Assembly (NCBI RefSeq): GCF_040954645.1
Contig: NC_092807.1
Coordinates: forward strand, 84,758,608-84,822,607
Reading direction: 5' to 3'
Length of the DNA stretch: 64,000 nucleotides
Source of the DNA: Diabrotica undecimpunctata
Taxonomy: Eukaryota; Arthropoda; Insecta; Coleoptera; Chrysomelidae
The position numbers were made by a program, and so were the translations under genes. The notes under the pieces were generated by a model. That model saw nothing but the letters and a program-made list of their open reading frames with translations, was not told the origin of the DNA and did no database searches. Shown in pieces: positions 11,091 through 21,290 of the stretch (position 1 is the first letter of the stretch; each line of letters begins with the position of its first letter).

Positions 11091-13171
11091 CAGTGTGACC
11101 CATTTAGATTGGAAACACCTCTATAAAATTTGAAGTTGTTAACCGATTTTAACCAAATTTTTTTTAATGTCATGTAATAAAAGGTCTATTGCGGGACAAA
11201 ATATGAAATATTTAGTTAAATTTTCAGGGCATTCTACGATACTTTTTTTTCGTCGAAAATGGAGAATTTGTATTAGCGATTTTTTTATTAAAAAAATTTC
11301 TACGCGACTGGATTTAGATTGGCTTCAAATAGCTATGACAAAAATTTCATTAAGATATATTTATTAATAACAAACTTATGACAACTTAAAATTTTAAAAC
11401 TCACTAAGAAAAAAACACTTTGTATTAACGTTAAAAAACACTCTGTATTAACAGAAACATGGAAACATAATTTTAGTTTAAATCCTAGTTACCTCTACCA
11501 ATCTACCATCTAATTGGATACATTTGTCGTAGCGTTTATGAATATTTCTAATTACATTTCTTAGTTGTTGGGGAGTAATTTCTGCACATGCCTGTCGAAT
11601 TCTTGCACGAAGTTCGTTTACGTCTCTTGCACGGGTTTGGTTAATTTCTTTGTTTGATAACTCCCCTAGAGAAAGAAGTCTGAAATTGTGAGATCTGGAG
11701 ATCTGGGTGGCCAATCTATCAACGGACTACCCCGGCCTATCCAACGGTTCGGATAATTTTCATTTAGCCATTGCTTCACGGTTCTGGCGTAATGAACAGA
11801 ACAATCATCTAACTGGATATAAAATGTAATCGTTCATTAATTGGGAGCTCATGAATAGCATCCCACAAGTCGGTGTTTAAAAATTCTAAAAAGTTCTGTG
11901 AGTTCAAGTTTTCTTCAAAAAAGAAAGCACCAATAACTCGTTCAATATACCACACCAGACATTGATTTTTTAAGAATACTGGCTTTTACAGTTTATTACC
12001 CAATGGGGATTATCTGCTGTCCCATAGCGACAATTTTGTGATGATACTACTCCATTTGTAGTGAAAGTGGCTTCGTCGGTAAACAACACGTTTTTTTAGA
12101 AAATTATATTGTTTAAATATTAACCTTGAGCCCATAAACAATATTCTAAACGTTTTGCTTCGTCGCCTTCTTGTAATGTGTGTAAGAATTTTGGTTTGAA
12201 AGGTTTAATATTATTTACCTTAAGACATCGCCGAATACTCTCTCGAGGCACATTCAAATATAAACTGGCATTCCTTAAACTGGCATTAGGGATATTTCTG
12301 AAATGATCTAAAATGATTTGATCATTTCCTATTCTTCTTTGTAACGGGTTATTTTTTAAAATTAGTTTTGGTACTGCACCATATTCATTAAATATTCTAT
12401 TTATTTTGTTTACCGTACCGCATCTAATATTAGGACGATCCACATGTCTATCATTAAATATTGTAAAAACTTCCCTGACACTTCTATCGTTATCTCCCAA
12501 AAGACGTATAATTTCAATTTTTTCTCTCAAACTTAATCTTGCAGCCATGACAGAAAATATTATTAAAAGAATTTGAAGTAAATATTGTTGCAGATATTAT
12601 GCATAAATTTATGCTAGCACCGAAATTTGTATGACACAAATAATGTCAAACAGTAATATCGTTGTCATGGCAACTGAGATTTAAGTTGTAGCATGTAAAG
12701 TTATTAATAATGTAAGTGCGTTACTTGCATTAAATTTTTATGCTATTTTAAACATTTTTTTGTCTAGTAGTGGTTTTTTTATTAAAATTATTTTTAAAAT
12801 AATTAGTTTTATGGTTATCTGTTGATACAGGGTGTTCTTTTTTGACTCGTAGCTTAGTGAGTTTTAAAATTTTAAGTTGTCATAACTTCGTTATTAATAA
12901 ATATATTTTAATGAAATTTTTGTAATAGCTATTTGAAGCCACTCTAAATCCAGTGGCGTAGAAATTTTTGTAATAAAAAAATCGCTAATATAAATTCTCC
13001 ATTTTCGACGAAGAAAAAGTATCGTAGACTGCTCTGAAAATTTAACTAAATATTTCATATTTTGTCCCGCAATAGACCTTTTATTACATGACATAAAAAA
13101 AAAATTTGGTTAAAATCGGTTAACAACTTCAAATTTTATAGAGGTGTTTCCAATCTAAATGGGTCACACTG
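11091..13171 (-). mobile_element. Mariner-type transposon with about 318-bp terminal inverted repeats
   Basis: Both ends begin CAGTGTGACCCATTTAGATT and are flanked by TA. Left TIR 11091-11408 and right TIR 12853-13171 match over their whole length with scattered differences (roughly 95 percent by eye). The 66-codon open frames inside each arm are mirror copies of the TIR and not genes. The element is 2,081 bp, sits in a (TA)n array, and encodes a broken minus-strand transposase. Confidence 0.93.
11478..12548 (-). pseudogene. Mariner-superfamily transposase (broken)
   Basis: The intact N-terminus (12548-12120) has a helix-turn-helix start, MAARLSLREKIEIIRLLGDN, and a second DNA-binding segment, the arrangement of insect mariner proteins with a DUF4817-type HTH. 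After a stop the catalytic part reads KNVLFTDEATFTTNG (first Asp), QLDDCSVHYARTVKQW (second Asp) and WPPRSPDLTISDFFL (third acidic residue, Asp). I count about 37 residues between the last two. Frameshifts occur near 12115, 11960, 11830 and 11650, plus a stop where FFLWG should continue. Cut-and-paste at TA is the family reaction; this copy cannot make the enzyme. Confidence 0.85.

Positions 13172-13258
<87 letters not shown>
13172..13258. repeat. (TA)n microsatellite
   Basis: TA array continuing to the right of the mariner. With the array at 11061-11090 it forms the interrupted target site. Confidence 0.97.
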
Positions 13259-13261
<3 letters not shown>

Positions 13262-14000
13262 ATAATTTAATTTAATTCACTTTGTCAATACTGTAAATTT
13301 AGAAGTTGGAATATATTATTAAAGTTACAGTGCAGTTGGGAAATTTAGTGTCTGTTGAAGTGTCTCTACATATGTTTAGAGATATTTGAAGATATATCAA
13401 TCTTTCAATCAATCAAAAAGACCTGATTAGATTTGAGTCATTTTCGACAAAAGACCTTTATTTAACTATACTAACTAACTTTATAGTTCTTTATTTAACT
13501 ATTGTGTATTTATTACTTGACAATTGTCAGTTTGTTATTAAGTTATATAGTAGTTTTAAATTAATTAAATAAATAAATAATAATCATCAACCGCTTCTTG
13601 CAATGCTTGTAACTAATCTTTCACTTCTTTTATAATACTCCTTAGTTTGATCAGATGCTATTTTAAAACCAGGAATGGGAGAGGAACTATTTTTAAAAAA
13701 CTTTTGACACATTCAGAAGATTTCAACACAACTTTAATTCGACGATTTGTACTACAGTCATATTTTTGTAATCATCGACAATGAACGCCCCGACGTACTC
13801 AAAAACCCAGGGCTATAGCAATAAAATTCAAGTAGCACTGGACACGAAAAAGAAAGTAAAACACGACCCAACTACATCAGTTCTAAAAAAATAGTAATTA
13901 ATTGACCCAGGCACTTTTTGTGAAGCAACAAGTTCGGAAGATTATTGAATGGGTTTTGTTAGAATAAGGGTAACTCATATCCAATTTTTATCGTAATTTT
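13259..14000. other. AT-rich spacer, nothing recognised
   Basis: No sustained ORF and no family motif in either strand. Confidence 0.5.
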
Positions 14001-14924
14001 TCTGAAATGATAAAAGCTGTATTAATTTACCTGTAGAACGAAACAAAATTAGAATTTATGTTTATAGATAATGAAGATTTCGCTTCAACAGCTATGTGCT
14101 AAATACATCAATTAATATTTATTTAACACTTTTTCAAGAAGTGCAAACAAGTATTTAAGAACCGTCTACTATCTACAGTATGCATCGTCCCATGTAACGT
14201 TATGCGAAGAACGAAGTCAATAACACTTCCTCATATTAATTTTTTATTTAATCAAATTTGCTTCCTGAACCGTAGAGCAGAAACAGTTTTACTATCATTA
14301 AATTAAAGAGACAACGAAAATTTTATTAAAATCTCTTTTTATTTTAAAATGAACTCATGAACACTGTGAAATCAAAAGGTTAATAGATTTTGAATAGCAG
14401 AAAATTTCTACATTTATTAAAAAGCGATTTAGCTGGTAGGTACAATTGTTTAAGGTAAAAGATCTGAAATGATAAAAGCTGTATTAATTTACCTGTAGAA
14501 CGAAACAAAATTAGAATTTATGTTTATAGATAATGAAGATTTCGCTTCAACAGCTATGTGCTAAATACATCAATTAATATTTATTTATCACTTTTTCAAG
14601 AAGTGCAAACAAGTATTTAAGAACCGTCTACTATCTACAGTATGCATCGTCCCATGTAACGTTATGCGAAGAACGAAGTCAATAACACTTCCTCATATTA
14701 ATTTTTTATTTAATCAAATTTGCTTCCTGAACCGTAGAGCAGAAACAGTTTTACTATCATTAAATTAAAGAGACAACGAAAATTTTATTAAAATCTCTTT
14801 TTATTTTAAAATGAACTCATGAACAATGTGAAATCAAAAGGTTAATAGATTTTGAATAGCAGAAAATTTCTACATTTATTAAAAAGCGATTTAGCTGGCA
14901 GGTACAATTGTTTAAGGTAAAAGA
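14001..14924. repeat. 462-bp tandem duplication (two copies)
   Basis: Copy 1 is 14001-14462 and copy 2 is 14463-14924, head to tail. I found three mismatches in 462 bases (TTAACAC/TTATCAC, AACACTG/AACAATG, CTGGTAG/CTGGCAG). Neither copy contains a recognisable gene. Identity above 99 percent in otherwise decayed sequence points to a recent duplication or two monomers of a satellite. Confidence 0.95.
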
Positions 14925-15294
14925 TCTGCAATTATATCAGTTAGGACATGCACAAAAACCGTGTACTTGAAGTAAGTATTTACAACAAATCTCTTGTCTA
15001 ATATGCCATTCACGAAATGCGTCAGAAACCATCTGTTTAATGATACAGTCCTCTCTCTCTATAACGATATGCAAGGGACCGGGAATTTTCATCGTTATAA
15101 GGAGAGATCGTTATACAGAGAGAGACAAAATTCGGTACTGTAATATTAATAATACTGTACTAAATAACCTATTTTAATTTAAAAAAATTATCAAAACAAA
15201 TATAAATGAATTAACATTGTATTCCTCATAGATTTATTAACGAATAATATAAGCAATACAGTATAAAAAATGACTGTACAATTAAAACATGTGT

Positions 15295-15411
15295 CATCAT
15301 CATCATCATCAATCAGCCAATCCCGTCCACTGCTGGACATAGGCCTCCCTCAGTTCTTTCCAGTGTTCTCTACACTGGGCCGCTTGTAGCCAGTTTCCCG
15401 CTACTCACGCA
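15295..15411 (-). mobile_element. 117-bp LINE 3' end nested in the Tigger element
   Basis: Flanked by a 12-base duplication, taaaacatgtgt, at 15283-15294 and 15412-15423. On the minus strand it reads QCREHWKELREAYVQQWTG, a LINE ORF2 C-terminus, and ends in an (ATG)n tail. It lies downstream of the transposase stop, so it did not break the gene. Confidence 0.88.
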
Positions 15412-15464
15412 TAAAACATGTGTAGTGTACAATAAAAATAATAATATGCTACTGTAAAATATAT

Positions 15465-17009
15465 TTAGCCTACATTACTAAAAAAATCTGTCACCTTGGT
15501 CTGTCTTCTTTTCCCTTTCCACAGAACTGACCTGACCTTGTCCTGAAGACGCATCGAATCTTCCACAGCACTCATATCGTCTTCCTGGTGGATGAAGAAT
15601 CGATGCAGTACTTTTGCCGCATCCAATGCCTGCTTAGGGGTCGGAGCTGGTTCTGGTTCTGCTTTCACTTCCGAGTCATTGTTTTCTTCTTCTTCTACAC
15701 AAAGTGCTTGCAGGATGTCCTCGTCAGAAAGTCCAGATGTTGTAGCTACATTTTCATCAACTTCTTCAAAATCTGTTAGCTCTTCCGGTCCGTAGGTGAT
15801 AGTAAGTTCAAACTGTCTGGCCCAAACATCTAATGGCAGGTCATCTTCATCATCAGTCAATCCTTGATCTTCCAGCCATCCTGCGTGTTTGAAGGAATGT
15901 TTTATTGTATTGCTCGTCACCTCGTCCCAGGATTTACTAGTCATTAGGATGGCGTCAAGAATGTTTAGTTTAAGATCTCCATTATTCTCAATCAATTCCA
16001 TCAAAAGTCTTTTCCTGTAATGGCTTTTCAAACTCTTGATGACACTTTGGTCCATGGGCTGAAGGACACTCGTTGTGTTTGCTGGCAGAAAACAGAGTTC
16101 GATGTTTTTAAGGTCGCGTAATACAAGATGAGAAGGATAATTGTCTACAAGCAAAAGAATTTTTTTCCCTTTAAGCTCGATATCCCACTTTTTTATCGCT
16201 TCTTCAAAAATTTCCGAGGTCATCCACGCACTCTTATTTGCTTTATAGGTCACCGGTAGATATTTTATATTTTTAAAGCAACGCGGGTTTTTCGAGTTCC
16301 CTATCACTAACAATTTTTGCTTCACCGAACCGGTCATGTTAGCGGCCACTAAAACTGTAATGCGTTCCTTAGAGAGCTTTCCACCAACGCACTTTTCCAA
16401 TTTAAATTTTAAAGTTCTGTTTGGTGTCATTTTAAAAAACAATCCAGTCTCATCCGCATTCAAAATGTCGTCTGACGCATATCGTGCCTTCAGTCCAGGC
16501 CACACGTTTTCTAGCCAATCATCCGTTACGTTTTTGTTAACATCGCCAGCCTCTCCGCTGATTTGCCCGTAGTTGATCTTGTACCGCAGCTTCCACTTGC
16601 TCAGCCAACCCTCAGATGCCTTGAAATTCTCGATTCCAACTTCAGTTGCAAAAAACTCAGCTTTTGTCCTGACCACAGGCCCAGAAAGTAAAATATGGTT
16701 CATACGCTGCTGCTGGAACCACTGAAGCATAGCGCGATCTAAATCTTCGTGCTCAGGTTTACGCAACTTCTTCCTGCTACCGCCCTCCATTTCCGCTTTA
16801 GTCCACTTTTTTCTGTCCTTCCATATCGTAGCCACAGTTGACTGAGACAGCCCCGTCCAGCGAACGACATCCGATTGCTTTTCACCTTTCTCTATTGCTC
16901 GAGTTATCGATAACTTTTCCTCCACCGAGAACACTTTACGCTTTTTCAAAAACATGTTGACTGTTGACACACTAAGACACAACTCAAACTGGAAATGAAA
17001 AGTCGTCAA
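15465..17009 (-). CDS. Tigger/pogo transposase (intact ORF)
   Basis: 514 codons uninterrupted. Domains: a CENP-B type N-terminal HTH (about residues 22-70, FSVEEKLSITRAIEKGEKQS), a Tc5-type second HTH (about 88-148), and a DDE superfamily-1 catalytic core with Asp186 (LNADETGLFF), Asp289 (LLLVDNYPSH) and Asp320 (SVLQPMDQSVIK). The last two are separated by 30 residues, as in pogo-like enzymes. The acidic C-terminal region ends in QTKVTDFF, a match to the PCNA-binding PIP box known from pogo transposase. Met19 (MFLKKRKVFS) is an equally good start and more usual for the family. It would catalyse cut-and-paste at TA. Activity, or host domestication, cannot be told from sequence alone. Confidence 0.93.
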   Translation of the reverse strand: MTTFHFQFELCLSVSTVNMFLKKRKVFSVEEKLSITRAIEKGEKQSDVVRWTGLSQSTVATIWKDRKKWTKAEMEGGSRKKLRKPEHEDLDRAMLQWFQQQRMNHILLSGPVVRTKAEFFATEVGIENFKASEGWLSKWKLRYKINYGQISGEAGDVNKNVTDDWLENVWPGLKARYASDDILNADETGLFFKMTPNRTLKFKLEKCVGGKLSKERITVLVAANMTGSVKQKLLVIGNSKNPRCFKNIKYLPVTYKANKSAWMTSEIFEEAIKKWDIELKGKKILLLVDNYPSHLVLRDLKNIELCFLPANTTSVLQPMDQSVIKSLKSHYRKRLLMELIENNGDLKLNILDAILMTSKSWDEVTSNTIKHSFKHAGWLEDQGLTDDEDDLPLDVWARQFELTITYGPEELTDFEEVDENVATTSGLSDEDILQALCVEEEENNDSEVKAEPEPAPTPKQALDAAKVLHRFFIHQEDDMSAVEDSMRLQDKVRSVLWKGKRRQTKVTDFFSNVG

Positions 17010-17371
17010 TAGATGACAACATCTGTGTGATAACAGTTAGGTACGCCGCCCGAACAATAAACGTGAGTCAATTAATTCTCTGATAAGAAAGAGTAGAATG
17101 GGTGGCCGCATTCCTTAAGCGCAAAACAAAACAACCGCTGGACAATGACCGTGCCACTCGTGACTCAGGTAGTTTGGACTTTAAACACAATAACACATTT
17201 GTCATCAACTATTGAACGCTAAAAAGTTATCGCTATAAAGAGAGAACGATATCGGTATAGAGAAAGAATTAATACATTGTTCTTATGACGAACCAACCAA
17301 CGTTTACTATTTTCATCGTTATAGAGGAATTATCGTTATATAGGGAATCGTTATAGAGAGAGACTACTGTA

Positions 17372-17731
17372 TTTAGATATCTAGAAAAATGTTTTTTGAC
17401 GTTGTTTAGATTAAACATCGTGTACAAAAAATACTACCTATAATAATATACGATTATACAAACATAAAATACAACATAATACAATACAGTTAAATAAATA
17501 ATACATATCAAAATAGACGACCTGCCAAAACCAACATAGAGGAAGATCTAAAACAACAATTTCCATAACCTTGAAAATATATACTATATACTTTCCTACC
17601 TGACCTAACCTAAAGGAGCGATCTCACAGAACAGAAAGAGAACAGAAGAGAAATAGAAAATACGTAATAAAATAAGACAAAATAATAGAAAGACGGGAAC
17701 AAACTCTACGTAGAATACTGTATTTCTTCTC
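17372..17731. other. AT-rich spacer, nothing recognised
   Basis: No sustained ORF. The run of cctaacct near 17600 is not a telomeric array. Confidence 0.5.
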
Positions 17732-17820
17732 AATATTTGTGGTTTACGATCCCTGTGATAGAGCAAAACTGTCTATTTATGGGCGGCGCATGTTATACCG
17801 TTGTTTGTCGGTAAATCGAC
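17732..17820 (+). repeat. Dispersed repeat copy A (tgtggtttacgatc unit)
   Basis: Sequence aatatttgtggtttacgatc, followed by ctgtgatagagcaaaactgt and a segment ending ttgtttgtcggt. The same order of motifs occurs in split form at 18197-18225 and 19266-19330. No coding capacity. Confidence 0.7.
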
Positions 17821-18196
17821 CCAGTTCAAAAGAATCGAAAACTGATGCACCGCATGTTCAACCCTTCGGAAGCGGCTAGGAGAGGTACGGTCAGAATCGT
17901 GATAATTTTACTGTGGAGTGGTCTAACTAAGTTGTGTTGGAATTTTTATTATTATATAAATTACATAACTTAATAAAATTTATAAGGTCAACACTGATGG
18001 TGTACAACAGAGTTAATCCTTGATACTGACCATCGGAATGGTCCGGCTACATTTGGGAATAGGTCGAGTGCATTTATCAAAAAGCAAATATTTACTAATT
18101 TCACAGTAGCGTGGGGTGCGAACCGTTGTCTCTTTTCTGATCGCGACAAAATATAAAAACGTGAACCACCCCAACTGGAATATTATTTTTACGCTG

Positions 18197-18225
18197 AATA
18201 TTTGTGGTTTACGATCACTGGGATA
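18197..18225 (+). repeat. Dispersed repeat copy B, left part
   Basis: aatatttgtggtttacgatc then actgggata, matching copy A up to the point where an insertion begins. The rest of the copy resumes at 19266. Confidence 0.65.
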
Positions 18226-19265
18226 CAGGGGAAACCCTAATTGAACGTAAAGAAAGATATTCACATGAGAAGCCCTAATCTATGGCTTAGCAGATTTGGC
18301 CCATAAAAACACAAAAACACAAAAAAAAAATCAAAAAACAAAAAAGAGCTTAGCTCACCAAAAAAAAACCCTAAATCCCATCCCAATCCCCCAAATTTTT
18401 CTTTTTTTTTTATTTCAGTTTTATTTATTTCACTAACCAGTTAAAAACAAAACCAAAAAACCCAAAAACATATACACGGGATGTGTGAGAGCATTATACA
18501 CTTGGGAATGCACATCCCACCCACCCATTAAAACCCCTACCCCTATTATTATTTCACCCAAAAACCCACTAACAAAAATCTGTATAGGCCAATAAAGTAA
18601 AATCAATAAACAGGACAAAATCCTAATAAGTAAAGCCACAAGGCTGAGGCCCCTCAGGCACGCCCCTAAGGAAAAAGACCCTTCAGGAATAGCCCTTCAG
18701 GACTAAGTTGCCACAGGCAACTCGCGAAAACTGAGCATCGAGGTCGTGTGCGACAAGCACGGGCTCGATGGCCAGGCCTATCGATCGCCCAGTCGGCAAG
18801 GAGACCAAAACTTGTTTTGCCAAATTGACGACTGTGTGACCGAGCACACAACAACCGAACAGGGAGCCGACAGTTTGCTGTCGACCCCCTGATCGGACAC
18901 ACATTTTTTTAGGGTCACAGAGCCCAAAGTAAAGCCATAGTAAACTCAGTAAAGTAAATAGGGAGAAAAGCTACACTAAGCTACCCCTACAGATAGGTGG
19001 CCTAACCACAAGTCATGGAAAACGGAGGGTGTTTCTTTTCCCAAATCGCCCGACCTAATAGTTCAAGCCTCCTCTGCGTATGTCAGACGTAGAGGAGGGG
19101 TGGTGGAAAAACCTGGGGGTCAGATAGGTACCGAGCCAAAATGACTTGCTCTTTTGGAACGAGACCGGTCTGATCTTCGGACATGGGGGTCCCACTGTCT
19201 AGCAGTGGTACACTCATGTTCCATAGGGGTTGGGATGAACTCATGTGTGTGTGTGTGTGTGTGTG
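18226..19265 (+). mobile_element. LINE 3'-UTR-like insertion with (GT)n tail
   Basis: About 1.04 kb of sequence with distinct composition: A- and C-rich at 18300-18620, then GC-richer to 19240. It ends in (GT)n at 19242-19265. It is flanked by a 14-base near-perfect duplication: cgatcactgggata (18212-18225) and cgatcactgcgata (19266-19279). No convincing long ORF; the open stretches inside are not recognisable proteins. A simple-repeat tail plus direct repeats indicate retrotransposition. An R1-like LINE 3' UTR is my best guess, but the family is not shown. Confidence 0.6.
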
Positions 19266-19330
19266 CGATCACTGCGATAGGGCAAAACTGTATATTTAAG
19301 CTAGCGCCGCTCGCTGTTTGTCGATATAGT
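19266..19330 (+). repeat. Dispersed repeat copy B, right part
   Basis: cgatcactgcgatagggcaa aactgtatattta through gctgtttgtcg; continues copy B after the insertion and aligns with 17750-17815. Confidence 0.65.
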
Positions 19331-19985
19331 CCGGGATCCTGAGCCTATTCTCACCCTTTATTACTAACAAGCTATTTTTTTGTGAATAGTTTCACTTTGA
19401 CAATACGCCCAACTTTTGTTGTTACAACAATTTGCGTTTATGATAGCTAACAAGGGTTGCAAATATTAAATATGTTGATTTGAAAACTTTCAAAAATTTA
19501 TTACTAAAGGGTTTCTTTTTGGTAATTCTTAAGATAATTATCCAAATTAGCCGAAATAATATTTGTTCTACCAGATGCAAGGTTTTATCAAAGAGTCCCC
19601 CCTTTCCAACTTGTATCATTGACGAGGTTATGAAAAATAATTACTAACCACCTGATTTTTTTTCTATTGGTTAGTCAATATTTATTTATTACAGACGTAT
19701 TTTCCTAACAATTGTGTGTTACGTTATCCTGGTCCTCTAAATAAATAAATAAAAAGTAAATTTATTTTTTTTATTTTGCTATTGGAGCTGTCATACTGAT
19801 ACAAGTACGCATACGCACAGCGTTGCTTACTGTTTATTGGTAAAGAAAATAAACGCCTAGACCTTTCTATCACAATTTTTTTTTGGGCGCACGTTAGGGT
19901 AGGTTAGTGATATAAATAAAAATAAACTAAGTGTGAACACATAATTAAGATAAAAAAATACTAAAGGAAGTATCCTTATTAAAAA
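19331..19985. other. AT-rich spacer, nothing recognised
   Basis: A 65-codon minus frame (19422-19619) has no family match by eye. Confidence 0.5.
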
Positions 19986-20600
19986 AAAATACGAAATATA
20001 AAAGAAAGAAGTGGAGAAAGAAAACAAAGAAAAAATAATGCAGAATAAATAAAAACTAAAAGACTTGAAAGAGTTTATATCAACCACGATTTGAATAAAA
20101 AAGAAAGGAATATGCAGATGATGATAAGACAAAGAGCAATCAAAAAAGAAAAACTGGAAAATAGGTAAAAATGGGCTTTAGTAAGATAACAATAGAAGAA
20201 GAGGTATGAAAGTGGAATAGAGAGAATGAAAAATTAGAAAAAGCAAAAAGGGGAGATAGCTGATATGAAGAAAAGGACCCAAGCAATGATTACTGTTTAT
20301 AAGAAAAGTATAAATAAGAAAAATAACAGAAAGGAGAAGAGGGGAGCTGATAGGGAAACTTAAAATAGAGAAAATGCACAAACAATATGATACTAACGAC
20401 TTCAAGTAAAATTATATATAGCTTAATTATATATACCTATTAACTTTAAATTAAATTAATTTAACCCCTGGAATATTAAAGGGTCCTTTTATGATAGAGC
20501 GTTTTAAGAGCTAACCAATGAATTAAAAAAGAAAAATAGATGTTATGGCTCTACAAGAAACTAAATAAATGGCTGACTATTATATTTAGAACATGGCACT
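19986..20600 (+). pseudogene. LINE 5' fragment (upstream basic region and start of endonuclease)
   Basis: Plus-strand reading at about 20060-20160 gives LERVYINHDLNKKERNMQM, similar to the INEDF-EERE segment found upstream of the endonuclease in some insect LINEs. At about 20500-20580 comes KKKIDVMALQET, preceded by an NVRGSFYDRA-like stretch. This matches the start of the AP-type endonuclease, whose catalytic QE is visible. Many stops; it ends before the rest of the endonuclease. The strongly A-rich plus strand gives long false frames on the minus strand. Confidence 0.5.
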
Positions 20601-21290
20601 TGTCTAACCTGTTCAAACTAATTTAAAACGACCTCTCAGTTGCTCAATTTTTAGTGCTGAAGCACTAGCAATTCTTGGAGCCTTGGCATATTTAAATAGT
20701 TTAAACAATAATGTAACATGCTTTTCAACCTTAAAGTAAAAATAAATCTGCTAATTTTATTTAAGTAAAAGCTCATGCTGGTATAAAATATAATGAGTAT
20801 GTTGATTCTATTGCTAAAGCCGCAATAACTTCTTTAACTGAAATTTTACCAGATGAGGAAATTTGTGTTCCTGGCATTTTACTTATCTCTAAAATAAATC
20901 AAATAGAGCGTCGGAAAACTTCTTGGCAAGCTTTTGTCGACCACTCAACAACGCAGTACGTTTCTATACAACCACATATTCCAAATTCCAGATGGTTTAA
21001 GGAATTTAATACCACTCGTAAATATTCAACAACCTTATAAGATTGAGATTTGGTCACGCTTGTTATTCTGCTCATCTTGCAAGAATCTCTACAATGTAGA
21101 CCTATGTGAAACATATCAAGAACAACGAGATCTTACCCATATCTATTTTAAGTATTCCAAATATTCTCGGCATTCAGAAACTCTTCTAAATAACATGCAA
21201 ACTCTGCAAATATTTCTGCTGTACCAAACAAATAACCTATTAGCTACTAATGATAAAATATTGTATGATCTTAGCTAAACTCGTTAGCCT
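20601..21290 (+). pseudogene. LINE C-terminal fragment with RNase H
   Basis: Plus strand: FSAEALAILGALAYLNSL (about 20655-20705) is an RNase H segment with its conserved Glu. VKAHAGIKYNEYVDSIAKAA (20766-20825) matches the RNase H C-terminal motif. After it comes a tail with CSSCKNLYNVDLCE then DLTHIYFKYSKYS (21070-21170), the usual zinc-binding-like end of I/R1-type ORF2. Frames shift near 20745 and 20990. The RNase H would degrade the RNA strand of the cDNA hybrid. Confidence 0.68.

Larger units (their letters stand above)
15046..17369 (-). mobile_element. Tigger/pogo-family DNA transposon, structurally complete
   Basis: The ends read CAGTCCTCTCTCTCTATAACG (left) and, on the other strand, CAGTAGTCTCTCTCTATAAC (right), each next to TA (15044-15045 and 17370-17371). 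TIRs contain repeated CGTTATA-type motifs extending inward on both sides (15060-15125 and 17225-17365). Length is 2,324 bp including a 117-bp LINE insertion near the left end. The single ORF is open from start to stop. Confidence 0.92.

Noticed and set aside
11167..11367. 66-codon frame duplicated at 12894-13094 on the opposite strand, looking like a conserved small gene pair
   Set aside because: Both lie inside the mariner TIRs and are mirror copies of the same non-coding sequence.
17570..17620. cctaacct words suggesting a telomeric TTAGG array
   Set aside because: Only two or three irregular units, no array.
18433..18904. Short minus frames in the GC-richer block at 18.4-18.9 kb
   Set aside because: No recognisable domain; the block behaves as a LINE 3' UTR with duplication and (GT)n tail.
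19857..20405. Minus-strand hydrophobic Phe/Leu/Ser/Tyr-rich frames resembling membrane proteins
   Set aside because: They are shadows of an A-rich plus strand that carries a decayed LINE 5' region.
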